The translations under genes and the position numbers were made by a program. A DNA stretch of 64,000 nucleotides from Falsiphaeobacter marinintestinus (lineage in GTDB: Bacteria > Pseudomonadota > Alphaproteobacteria > Rhodobacterales > Rhodobacteraceae). The notes under the pieces are model-generated. The model saw only the letters and a list, made by a program, of their open reading frames with translations, did not search any database and was not told where the DNA came from. The DNA lies in assembly GCF_007923355.1 (NCBI RefSeq), contig NZ_VOGO01000006.1, positions 1 through 64,000 on the forward strand. The letters run 5' to 3'. How positions within the stretch are numbered: the first letter of the stretch is position 1; the number at the start of each line of letters is the position of its first letter. Positions 45,299 through 53,482 of the stretch are shown here, piece after piece.

Positions 45299-45964
45299 AT
45301 GAGCGGCCAGCAGGCAAATCTGACATGGAAAGATGGCGGCGTTCCGGTCTCGGAGCGGTTCGATGACCCGTATTTTTCGTTGCAGAACGGTTTGGCCGAA
45401 ACGCGGCATGTTTTTCTGGACGGAAATGGGTTGCCGGACCGGTTTTGCCAGGGTTTTCATATTGCCGAACTGGGCTTTGGAACGGGCCTGAACATGCTGG
45501 CGACCTGGGCTTTGTGGGAGCAGAGCGGGCAGACGGGCGTGTTGCACTTTACCAGTTTCGAGGCGTTTCCGATGGCCAAACCGGATATGGCACAGGCGTT
45601 GGAAGCGTTTCCCGAACTTGCCCCCCGGAGCGAACGGTTTCTGGCGGTCTGGCAGGGCGGTGTTTGCGATCTGGGCACTTTGCGGCTGGAGGTGATCGAG
45701 GGCGATGCGCGTCTGACCCTGCCCGCGTGGGCCGGTCAGGCGGATGCATGGTTTCTGGACGGGTTTTCGCCGGCGAAAAATCCGGAACTGTGGGAAAATC
45801 AGTTGATGGCGTCGGTTGCACAGCATACGGCGCAGGGCGGCACGGCAGCGACCTATACGGCGGCCGGGTTCGTGCGGCGGGGGTTGGAAGCTGCGGGTTT
45901 CACGGTTGAGCGCACCCCCGGATATGGGCGCAAACGCCACATGACGCGGGCGGTTTTGCCGTGA
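45299..45964 (+). CDS. mnmD: tRNA (5-methylaminomethyl-2-thiouridine)(34) methyltransferase MnmD
   Basis: Methylates nm5U34 of tRNA, the last step of mnm5(s2)U synthesis. The 221-residue product starts with the characteristic LTWKDGGVPVSERFDDPYFS. It has the SAM site ELGFGTGLNML (about 57-67), ADAWFLDGFSPAKNPELW and a C-terminal GYGRKRHM. It corresponds to the N-terminal domain of E. coli MnmC, as a stand-alone protein. Its stop overlaps the GTG of the transporter gene. Confidence 0.9.
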   Translation: MSGQQANLTWKDGGVPVSERFDDPYFSLQNGLAETRHVFLDGNGLPDRFCQGFHIAELGFGTGLNMLATWALWEQSGQTGVLHFTSFEAFPMAKPDMAQALEAFPELAPRSERFLAVWQGGVCDLGTLRLEVIEGDARLTLPAWAGQADAWFLDGFSPAKNPELWENQLMASVAQHTAQGGTAATYTAAGFVRRGLEAAGFTVERTPGYGRKRHMTRAVLP

Positions 45965-46830
45965 GCCAGAGAAACTCGGTCTCGCTGGGTATCCTGTTGA
46001 TGGTCGCGTCGACCGTTGTGTTTGCCTTGCAGGACGGGCTGTCGCGGCATCTGGCGGGGACGTACAACACCTGGATGGTGGTGATGATCCGTTATTGGTT
46101 CTTTGCCGCCTTTGTTATTGCGATAGCGGCCCGCTCAAAAGGCGGGTTACGGCGCGCGGCGCGGACCGATCAGCCACTGTTGCAGATCACGCGGGGCCTG
46201 ATGCTGGCGGGTGAAATTTGCGTGGCGATTTACGGATTTACCTTGTTGGGGTTGATCAACAGCCATGCGGTGTTCGTGTGTTACCCGCTGCTGGTCGCAG
46301 CGCTGTCTGGTCCGGTTCTGGGCGAAACGGTGGGGTGGCGGCGGTGGCTGGCCATTGCCATCGGGTTTGTCGGGGTGATGATCATCCTGCAACCGGGCAC
46401 AGGCGTGTTTGATCCGGCGGCGATAATCCCGCTGATCTCGGCGCTGATGTTTGCGCTTTATGCGTTGCTGACCCGCTATGCGGCGCGGCGGGATACGACA
46501 GAGACATCGTTTTTCTGGACCGGAACGGTCGGGGCCGTTGTGATGACCGGCATCGGTGTCTGGTTCTGGGAACCGATGACCTCTGATGACTGGGTCTGGA
46601 TGGGGATGCTGTGCGTCAGCGGTGTGACGGGGCATTGGCTGCTGATCAAATGCTACGAGGTGGCCGAGGCCGGGGCGGTGCAGCCGTTTGCCTATTTCCA
46701 CCTTGTCTGGGCGTCGCTTCTGGGGCTTTTCGTGTTTGGCGAGGCGTTGCGCAACAACGTGCTGATCGGCGCGGGGCTGATTGTGGCAGCGGGGCTGTTC
46801 ACCCTATGGCGCGAACGAGTAAAGGGTTGA
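45961..46830 (+). CDS. EamA/DMT superfamily transporter
   Basis: A 289-residue inner-membrane protein with about ten hydrophobic segments arranged as two five-helix EamA repeats. VFALQDGLSRHLAG, the central VIIL-type Gly/Pro turn (IILQPGTGVFDP) and the second-repeat FAYFHLVWASLLGLFVFGE are visible. Substrate unknown (amino acids, nucleosides or metabolites). A GTG start overlaps the mnmD stop. Its end overlaps the convergent slt gene by 27 bases. Confidence 0.9.
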   Translation: MSQRNSVSLGILLMVASTVVFALQDGLSRHLAGTYNTWMVVMIRYWFFAAFVIAIAARSKGGLRRAARTDQPLLQITRGLMLAGEICVAIYGFTLLGLINSHAVFVCYPLLVAALSGPVLGETVGWRRWLAIAIGFVGVMIILQPGTGVFDPAAIIPLISALMFALYALLTRYAARRDTTETSFFWTGTVGAVVMTGIGVWFWEPMTSDDWVWMGMLCVSGVTGHWLLIKCYEVAEAGAVQPFAYFHLVWASLLGLFVFGEALRNNVLIGAGLIVAAGLFTLWRERVKG

Positions 46831-48786
46831 GCCGATCAGTTCCTGTTTGAATGGAACGGGCAAAGGGTTGTGCCCCAGCCGGGCGCGATAAATCGGCAGG
46901 CTTTCGGTGACCCGCATGACATAGTTTCGGGTTTCGTTGAACGGGATGTGTTCGATCCAGTCGACGATGTCGATATGGCCCTGACGCGGATCGCCATAGG
47001 TTGCCATCCATTTGGTGGGACGGCCCGGCCCGGCGTTATAGCCTGCCGACATCATGACCACGTTGCCGCGAAAATCACCGGCCAGACCGGCAAGGTAATT
47101 CGCACCCAGCCGGGCGTTGTATTTCCAGTCGGTGATAAGGCGTCGCGTTTCGTGGTTGGCGAGGATGCCCATTTCACTTGCGACCAGCTTGGCGGTGGCG
47201 GGCATCACCTGCATCAACCCGCGCGCGCCTGCGCCGCTGATAACAGCAGGGTCAAATTCGCTTTCCCGTCTGGCGATGGCCAAAGACATCTCTTTGGCCA
47301 TGGGCAGCTTTTCCTTGGCCATCGGGTGCAGGGGATAATACGCCTCGGCCAGCACATTACCCTGTTGTGCGGCGCGTTTGGCGATCATGACGCCCAGATG
47401 AGGTTGGTCCATTTCCAGCACCATCGCGCCCAACTGGTTTGCCTGTTCTGCATCCAGAGATTCGACCAAATGGGTCAGGAACCTTTCGGCAAGGCTCATC
47501 TCATCGACGGCCAGCAGCAAAAGCCCGGCTTGGGTCACGGTTGACGACATGAAGCCCGCCTTGCGCCAATCAGACGGCGTGACCGGATTGGCCAGCGCGG
47601 GATCGAACGGGCGGCCAATTTGTTCTGCCGCCAAGAGGCCATAGAACGACGTTTGGTGTTCAGCGCCCATGGCATAGGCGTCATAGGCCTTGTCCGCATC
47701 GCCCATGGCCGCATATGCGCGGCCCTTCCAGTACCCGGCGCGTCCTTTCGAGATTGGCGTGGCCACCGCCGCATCGAAGCGTTCGAAATGCTGTGCGGCT
47801 GTGGCCGGGTCGTTCAGTTTGGACAGGGCAAGGTAACCGGCGATCCACTCAAGATCAGCAAAGGCATAGCCGTTGGCGGGCGTCAGGTGATGATAGGCGG
47901 CAACGCGATAGGCGCGTTCGGGGTTGCCGTTGCGCATTTCCCAACGCGCCAGATTGCGCCGTCGGGTGGCCCATTTGTCGGGCTCGCCCAGCAGATCGGG
48001 GGTCTTGCTGCGTTCGAGCAGCAGGTCGATGGCATCCTTGTCGCGGCCCTTGCGGTCGCGCCAGACAAAGCGCGCATGGGCCAGACCGGGGTCGGTTTGC
48101 AACGCGTCGGGGACTTTGGTGATCAGCCCGTCGACACCGGGGGCGACGTCAAGCAGCGCGATCCGCGCTTCGGCCAGCGCGCGGTGTCCTTCGTCAACCA
48201 GAGGCACCATCCGGCGGGCGCTGACTAGGTGGCCGTCCCACAGCATCCGATCCAGCCGCGAGACATGGTGCGGGGTCAGAAGCTTGCCGTATTTCTTGAG
48301 GAACTGGGCCTGCAATCCGCGCCCCATGGGCATCGTGCGCCAGGCCAGAACCAGTGTCGCCTCGGCCTCGCCCACCCGGCCTTTTCGGGCAAGGGCTGCG
48401 GCAAAGGCCAGCGCACCTTCGGCGGTTTGGGGGGGGACGTCGTCAAAAAAGGCCACGACCCGGTCCGGATCCTGATCGGAAAAGGACGGCTCACTTTTAC
48501 GGCGCAGCCACGCCAGCCCCGGCCAATCGGGGCGGCGATCAAGGAACACGAGAACATCGCCTGCGCTGCCCTGACCGGCGCGAAGCCAATGCCAGACGAT
48601 AATGTCGCGTGACACGGATCCGCGTTGGCCCGACACTTGTAGGGCCGTGTCCCAATCGGCAATGCGCATAGCGGCCAACCCGCGACGCAGGTCTTCGGCC
48701 GCAGTGGCATGGCCGGGCCGAACGAGGCCACAGAACAACAAAAACGAGGCCATCAATAAGGCCAGAATGCGCGTCATGACTTGCAT
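46804..48786 (-). CDS. slt: Soluble lytic murein transglycosylase
   Basis: Cleaves peptidoglycan between MurNAc and GlcNAc, forming 1,6-anhydro ends. The 660-residue product has a signal peptide (about 1-29) and a long alpha-helical U-domain. The C-terminal SLT domain has ARRESEFDPAVISGAGARGLMQVMPATA (catalytic Glu in RRES, shown in parts) and NARLGANYLAGL, GYNAGPGRPTKW. ATGs at 48786 and 48777 are both possible starts. It sits divergent from dapA. Confidence 0.92.
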   Translation of the reverse strand: MQVMTRILALLMASFLLFCGLVRPGHATAAEDLRRGLAAMRIADWDTALQVSGQRGSVSRDIIVWHWLRAGQGSAGDVLVFLDRRPDWPGLAWLRRKSEPSFSDQDPDRVVAFFDDVPPQTAEGALAFAAALARKGRVGEAEATLVLAWRTMPMGRGLQAQFLKKYGKLLTPHHVSRLDRMLWDGHLVSARRMVPLVDEGHRALAEARIALLDVAPGVDGLITKVPDALQTDPGLAHARFVWRDRKGRDKDAIDLLLERSKTPDLLGEPDKWATRRRNLARWEMRNGNPERAYRVAAYHHLTPANGYAFADLEWIAGYLALSKLNDPATAAQHFERFDAAVATPISKGRAGYWKGRAYAAMGDADKAYDAYAMGAEHQTSFYGLLAAEQIGRPFDPALANPVTPSDWRKAGFMSSTVTQAGLLLLAVDEMSLAERFLTHLVESLDAEQANQLGAMVLEMDQPHLGVMIAKRAAQQGNVLAEAYYPLHPMAKEKLPMAKEMSLAIARRESEFDPAVISGAGARGLMQVMPATAKLVASEMGILANHETRRLITDWKYNARLGANYLAGLAGDFRGNVVMMSAGYNAGPGRPTKWMATYGDPRQGHIDIVDWIEHIPFNETRNYVMRVTESLPIYRARLGHNPLPVPFKQELIGSTLYSFAP

Positions 48787-48916
48787 TTTCCAATCAACCA
48801 AGGCTAGAGCCTGTGACGATAATTCCTGACCGCCAAGTATCAACACACAATCTTGGCAGGACGGTCTTATCACAGGCCATATGCCTGTTGAAAACGCAAA
48901 TCTAGGGAGCGCACCC

Positions 48917-49789
48917 ATGTTCAAAGGCTCGATGCCGGCACTCGTCACCCCGTTTCGCAACGGTGAGTTGGACCTGGATTCGCTCAAACACCTGGTAGAA
49001 TGGCATATCAGTGAAGGATCGACCGGGCTTGTGCCTGTCGGAACCACCGGGGAAAGCCCGACGCTGACCCATGAAGAACACGAAACCGTGGTCGAAGTGG
49101 TGGTCAAGGCCGCTGCTGGCCGGGTGCCGGTGATTGCCGGGGCAGGATCGAACAACACGGTAGAAACGATTCGCTTTGTTGAATTCGCTGCCAAGATCGG
49201 GGCCGCGGCTGCGCTGGTCGTGACGCCATATTACAACAAGCCGACCCAGCGGGGCATGATCGCACATTTCACCGCGGCGCATGATTGCGCGGATATTCCG
49301 ATCATCATCTATAACATCCCGCCGCGTTCGGTCATCGACATGTCGCCCGACACCATGGGCCAGCTTGCCAAGTTGCCGCGTATTATCGGCGTGAAGGATG
49401 CGACCGCCGACATCACGCGGGTCAGCAAACAGCGCGCAACCTGTGGTGCCGATTTCGTTCAGTTGTCGGGCGAAGATGCCAGCGCCTTGGGCTTTAACGC
49501 ACATGGCGGAGTTGGCTGTATCTCGGTCACTGCGAACGTGGCACCGAAACTATGCGCCGAATTCCAGCAGGCGACGCTGGCGGGCGACTACGCCACCGCG
49601 CTGACTTATCAGGACAAACTGATGCCGCTGCACGAGGCGATCTTTATCGAACCGGGTCTGGTGGGTGCAAAATACGCGCTCAGCAAGCTGGGCCTGTGCA
49701 CCGAAGAGGTGCGTTCGCCCCTGACCGGGCTGGAGGACAGCACCAAAGCCGCCATCGACGCCGCCATGGCGCATGCCGGTATCGTCTGA
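48917..49789 (+). CDS. dapA: 4-hydroxy-tetrahydrodipicolinate synthase
   Basis: Condenses pyruvate with aspartate semialdehyde, the first step of the lysine/diaminopimelate branch. The 290-residue TIM barrel shows GTTGESPTL (Thr43, Thr44), Tyr132 in IIYNIPPRS, Arg137 and the Schiff-base Lys160 in GVKDATAD. All catalytic residues are present. The ATG at 48917 is preceded by GGGAG. A 10-bp hairpin follows the gene. Confidence 0.96.
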   Translation: MFKGSMPALVTPFRNGELDLDSLKHLVEWHISEGSTGLVPVGTTGESPTLTHEEHETVVEVVVKAAAGRVPVIAGAGSNNTVETIRFVEFAAKIGAAAALVVTPYYNKPTQRGMIAHFTAAHDCADIPIIIYNIPPRSVIDMSPDTMGQLAKLPRIIGVKDATADITRVSKQRATCGADFVQLSGEDASALGFNAHGGVGCISVTANVAPKLCAEFQQATLAGDYATALTYQDKLMPLHEAIFIEPGLVGAKYALSKLGLCTEEVRSPLTGLEDSTKAAIDAAMAHAGIV

Positions 49790-49851
49790 GCCTTTCAACG
49801 GCTCTGATCAGGTCAAACAATCCCGCCCGTGTGGCAGTGTTGAAACAGCGA

Positions 49852-49877
49852 CGACCCGCCAGAATGGTGGCGGGTCG
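49852..49877 (+). terminator. Hairpin downstream of dapA
   Basis: CGACCCGCCA and TGGCGGGTCG make a perfect 10-bp stem with a GAATGG loop, 63 bases after dapA. It is followed by ATTGTG rather than a T-run, so termination would be weak or factor-assisted. Confidence 0.5.
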
Positions 49878-49977
49878 ATTGTGCGGCGTTGCGCGTATTG
49901 ACCTGGACTCTGTGTTGGCGTGTCAAAATGTGGTAAGCCTATGCCGATAAACGGTCTTCTGGAAAGGAACCCGCAGC

Positions 49978-50394
49978 ATGATTGCCTATGTAACCGTCGG
50001 TGCTGATGACATCGCTGTCGCCAAACGGTTTTATTCGGCGTTCCTGCCAGCCCTTGGTTATGGGCTGAAAGAGGGTCCTGAAGGCCTAAGCTATGCGCTG
50101 CCCATAGGGCCGGGGCAGGCTCCCGTTCTGCCGGATTTTTACGTTAAGCCAACCTTCGATGGGCGTCCGGCCTCGGCTGGGAACGGTGCCATGACCGCAT
50201 TCGAGGCGCGAAATCAAAGGCAGGTTCGTGACCTTCACGCCGCAGCACTTGCCGCAGGCGGTTTTGACGAGGGCCAGCCCGGCTTTCGCGCGTCATATGG
50301 ACCTCATTTCTATGTTGGCTACCTTCGCGACCCTCAGGGCAACAAGATCGCCTTGTTCTCCAACGATCCGAACGAACCCGGACGAGACGGATAA
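49978..50394 (+). CDS. VOC family protein
   Basis: A 138-residue VOC-fold protein. AYVTVGADDIAVAKRFYSAFLPALGY at the N-terminus, KPTFDGRPASAGNGAMTAFEARNQRQV in the middle and YVGYLRDPQGNKIALFSN at the end follow the glyoxalase-like pattern. The typical first-strand metal ligand is replaced (YVTV in place of HxxL), so metal binding is uncertain. Preceded by AAGGA. The 239 bases after it hold nothing I can assign. Confidence 0.82.
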   Translation: MIAYVTVGADDIAVAKRFYSAFLPALGYGLKEGPEGLSYALPIGPGQAPVLPDFYVKPTFDGRPASAGNGAMTAFEARNQRQVRDLHAAALAAGGFDEGQPGFRASYGPHFYVGYLRDPQGNKIALFSNDPNEPGRDG

Positions 50395-50633
50395 CGCGGG
50401 TTTCGCGTCGTCATGATCCTTGTCCAAAAGCCAATGCAGGTGCCAAAGGGTTTTCGGTTTCCGCAATAACAGCCCTGCGCCGCAAGGGCTGGCTGATCAG
50501 AGCGGCTTTTTGGGTCGGTTGACGTATTCCCTGCCCCCTGTGAGCGGCTGGTGTTGACTCGAGCGGTGCGGTTTTCCATCCTCATGGCGCGGGGCGCTTT
50601 GCGGTGCCCCTTTGCCATTGCAAGGACGCCCCA

Positions 50634-51797
50634 ATGAACATTCTGCCGCCAATCGCCGAAGCCACCTCTGAACTTGAGGCCATTTTCAAGGATTTGCACG
50701 CGCACCCCGAATTGGGGTTCGAGGAAACCCGCACCAGCGCCATCGTGGCCGACAAGCTGCAAAGCTATGGCGTGGACGAGGTGCATACCGGACTGGGCGG
50801 GACAGGGGTTGTGGCGCTGGTACATGGCAAGACAGCGGGCAACCGGCGTGTCGGGCTGCGGGCCGATATGGATGCGTTGCCGATCCACGAGGTGACGGGG
50901 TTGGAGTATGCATCGACAAACCCCGGTGTGATGCATGCCTGTGGGCATGACGGGCACACGACGATGCTGCTTGGCGCGGCCAAATATCTGGCCGAAACCC
51001 GCGATTTTGCGGGCACGGCGGTTTTGGTGTTTCAACCTGCCGAAGAAGGGTTGGGCGGCGCGCGCAAGATGCTGGCTGATGGTTTGTTCGAACAGTTTCC
51101 CTGTGACGAGATTTACGGGATGCACAATGCGCCCGATGGTGCGCCGGGCAAGGTTGGCATTTGCAAGGGGGCTGCGATGGCAGGGGCGGCGTTCTTTGAC
51201 ATCCACATCGCTGGGCGCGGCAGCCACGCGGCGGCCCCGCATATGTCACGCGATGCGCTGATGATTGCGGCGACGCTGGCCGGTCAATTGCAGACCATCC
51301 TCAGCCGCAATATTCCGCCGCAGGAGACCTGTGTTTTGTCGATCACCCAGTTGCACGCCGGATCGGCCTATAACGTGGTGCCGGAAACCGCGACGCTGGC
51401 GGGGACCATCCGGTATTTCAAGGACGAGATCTATGAGCTGGCCGCCGGGCGGATGCAGGCGATTTGCGACGGGTTTGGCGCGGCGCATGATGTCGAGGTC
51501 ACCGTTGATCTGCGCAACGTCTTTGACGTGCTCGTCAACGATTCCGGCCTGTCGGATGCCTATATCGAGGCCGCGGCGGATATTGTGGGTGTCGACAATG
51601 TGACAACGAACGATGCCCCGGTCACCGGGTCCGAAGATTTCGCCGACATGCTGAAAGTCGTGCCAGGGGCCTATTGCCGGGTCGGGCATGCCGGGACGGT
51701 GGCCTTGCACAACCCGGCCTTTGAGCTTGACCGCAACATCCTGCCCGTGGGCGCGTCGATCATGGCGCGGATGGTCGAAAAACGCCTGCCAATCTGA
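50634..51797 (+). CDS. M20D family amidohydrolase (hippurate hydrolase-like)
   Basis: Hydrolyses N-acyl amino acids or amidated auxin-like substrates. The 387-residue product has the M20D metal site MHACGHDGHTTML around residues 100-112, PAEEGLGGARKML with the catalytic Glu, and a C-terminal GSEDFADM. HMSRDA and the dimerisation lid lie between. The ATG at 50634 has AAGGA upstream. The natural substrate is unknown. It converges on soeC with two bases between stops. Confidence 0.92.
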   Translation: MNILPPIAEATSELEAIFKDLHAHPELGFEETRTSAIVADKLQSYGVDEVHTGLGGTGVVALVHGKTAGNRRVGLRADMDALPIHEVTGLEYASTNPGVMHACGHDGHTTMLLGAAKYLAETRDFAGTAVLVFQPAEEGLGGARKMLADGLFEQFPCDEIYGMHNAPDGAPGKVGICKGAAMAGAAFFDIHIAGRGSHAAAPHMSRDALMIAATLAGQLQTILSRNIPPQETCVLSITQLHAGSAYNVVPETATLAGTIRYFKDEIYELAAGRMQAICDGFGAAHDVEVTVDLRNVFDVLVNDSGLSDAYIEAAADIVGVDNVTTNDAPVTGSEDFADMLKVVPGAYCRVGHAGTVALHNPAFELDRNILPVGASIMARMVEKRLPI

Positions 51798-51799
51798 CC

Positions 51800-52672
51800 T
51801 TAGCGCTTGCCATAATAGAGGCCGACGACATGCTCGGCCTCGGCAAAGAACAGCCAGCGCGCAGCAAAGACGCCTGCGATATGGCTGATCACTGCAAGGG
51901 CCGCGAGAAGATGATTGAACGGCAGCAGCAGGCAGGCCATTGGAAGGACGGCCACCAAGAGCAATGAGATGATCCGCAGCTTGGCGCTGTGCTTGCGGCC
52001 AACGACATAGACCATTTCACGCAGCAGGTAATTGGTGCCGGTATGGGGCGGTTCGAACGCCTTGACGGCCCCGATTTTCCCCAACCCCGTGGCCGAGGCC
52101 ATAGACGTGCCTGACGTGATCAGAGCCCGGTCGCCAAGCGCCCAATAGGCAACCTGAACCAGGGCCAGCACCAAGAGCAGAGCTTTGGTTGTTGCGATTT
52201 GCCCCGACAGAAGCGCGCCACCGGCCAGTCCATAGCTGAGGAACAGCGCCGGGGTCAGCGGCATGTTCCAGCGCGGGATCGATTTGAGCTGCGCATAGAT
52301 CATCGATGTGCTGAACACGGTCGCAAGGCTAAGGAGGCCGCCGACATATCCGACAAGCGTCCAGCGTGTGCCCAGGAAAACCAGCCCCGCCCCGTAGAGG
52401 CCCATGATAATCAGCGAGATTACCGCCAGCCATGCCTCGCGGCTCAGCCAGCTGCTGCGCCATTGGCTGAACGCTTTGATCGCGTTTGATTTCTTGCCAA
52501 GGTGAAACGTTGACGCCATCAACCCGCCGACGGCCAGAAGATAGGCGATGGCGAAGAAAACGAAGGCGGTGCCGCCGGTCACACCGGGATATCCAAAGCC
52601 CAGCCAGAACAAGAGACCAAAGCCGAGACCCGAGAGCGACGTGAAAAGGATAACAGACGGGGCTGGATGCAT
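51800..52672 (-). CDS. soeC: SoeC, membrane anchor subunit of sulfite dehydrogenase (DmsC-like)
   Basis: A 290-residue NrfD/DmsC-type membrane protein with about eight hydrophobic segments that would pass electrons from the FeS subunit to quinone. SGLGFGLLFWLGFG near the start and FHLGKKSNAIKAFSQWRSSWLSREAW (seen in pieces) match the DmsC family. Its start overlaps the soeB stop by one base. Position after soeA and soeB and beside xsc supports the sulfite-oxidising assignment over DMSO reduction. Confidence 0.88.
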   Translation of the reverse strand: MHPAPSVILFTSLSGLGFGLLFWLGFGYPGVTGGTAFVFFAIAYLLAVGGLMASTFHLGKKSNAIKAFSQWRSSWLSREAWLAVISLIIMGLYGAGLVFLGTRWTLVGYVGGLLSLATVFSTSMIYAQLKSIPRWNMPLTPALFLSYGLAGGALLSGQIATTKALLLVLALVQVAYWALGDRALITSGTSMASATGLGKIGAVKAFEPPHTGTNYLLREMVYVVGRKHSAKLRIISLLLVAVLPMACLLLPFNHLLAALAVISHIAGVFAARWLFFAEAEHVVGLYYGKR

Positions 52673-53427
52673 CAGTTCGCTCCTCCGCCGGGGAGACGAT
52701 CAAGGGTCTTGTCGAGCCATGACAGGAAGCCGGTGGTCTCGGTCGCGACAGCGGGCAGGGCAGCAGGCGCTTCGGTTTCCAGTTTGTCCTTGGGGCGCGG
52801 AGGCAAGTATTTGTTGACCGGTTTGGTGCCCTGTTCGGGCATCAGATCAAAACCGCCACGTTCGGCGACAAGGCGGCTGACGTCGCTTTCGGGGTCACTG
52901 AAGTCTCCGAAATGGCGGGCACCGGCGGGGCAGGTGCGCACGCAGGCGGGTTCGCGGTCTTCTTCGGGCAGGTTTTCGTTATAGATACGGTCGACGCAGA
53001 GCGTGCATTTTTTCATGATGCCAGCCGCAAGGTCGAGTTCGCGCGCACCGTACGGGCAGGCCCAGGCGCACAGCCCGCAGCCCATGCAATCGCTTTCGTT
53101 GACCAGCACGATGCCGTCTTCGGTGCGTTTGTAACTGGCGCCGGTCGGACAGACGGTGACGCAGGGGGCGTCGTCGCAATGCAGGCAGGATTTCGGGAAG
53201 TGGATGAGTTGAGCGGCGCCTTCGGCGGGTTCGACCTCGTAGGAATGGACGCGGTTCAGGAAGGTGCCGGAAGGATCTCCGTAAGCGTCCTGATCGGACA
53301 GGGGCGCGCCGTAGTTTTCAGTGTTCCAGCCTTTGCACGAGATTACACAGGCATGGCAGCCAACGCAGGTGTCGAGATCGATCACGAGACCCAGTTTACG
53401 GTCAGTTCCGGTGGGAAGGGTGGTCAT
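52672..53427 (-). CDS. soeB: SoeB, iron-sulfur subunit of sulfite dehydrogenase
   Basis: A 251-residue ferredoxin-like electron-transfer subunit. Four cysteine clusters are visible: CVGCHACVISC, CLHCDDAPCVTVC, CMGCGLCAWAC and CTLCVDRI with a later CVRTC, enough for four [4Fe-4S] clusters as in DmsB and PsrB. A C-terminal tail of about 50 residues is less conserved. The start at 53427 has GGAG upstream. It lies 55 bases after soeA. Confidence 0.92.
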   Translation of the reverse strand: MTTLPTGTDRKLGLVIDLDTCVGCHACVISCKGWNTENYGAPLSDQDAYGDPSGTFLNRVHSYEVEPAEGAAQLIHFPKSCLHCDDAPCVTVCPTGASYKRTEDGIVLVNESDCMGCGLCAWACPYGARELDLAAGIMKKCTLCVDRIYNENLPEEDREPACVRTCPAGARHFGDFSDPESDVSRLVAERGGFDLMPEQGTKPVNKYLPPRPKDKLETEAPAALPAVATETTGFLSWLDKTLDRLPGGGAN

Positions 53428-53482
53428 GGATAGGCTCCTTCGACGCTTGGCGTGGAAAATTTTCGACGAAAATTTTTGTCGC

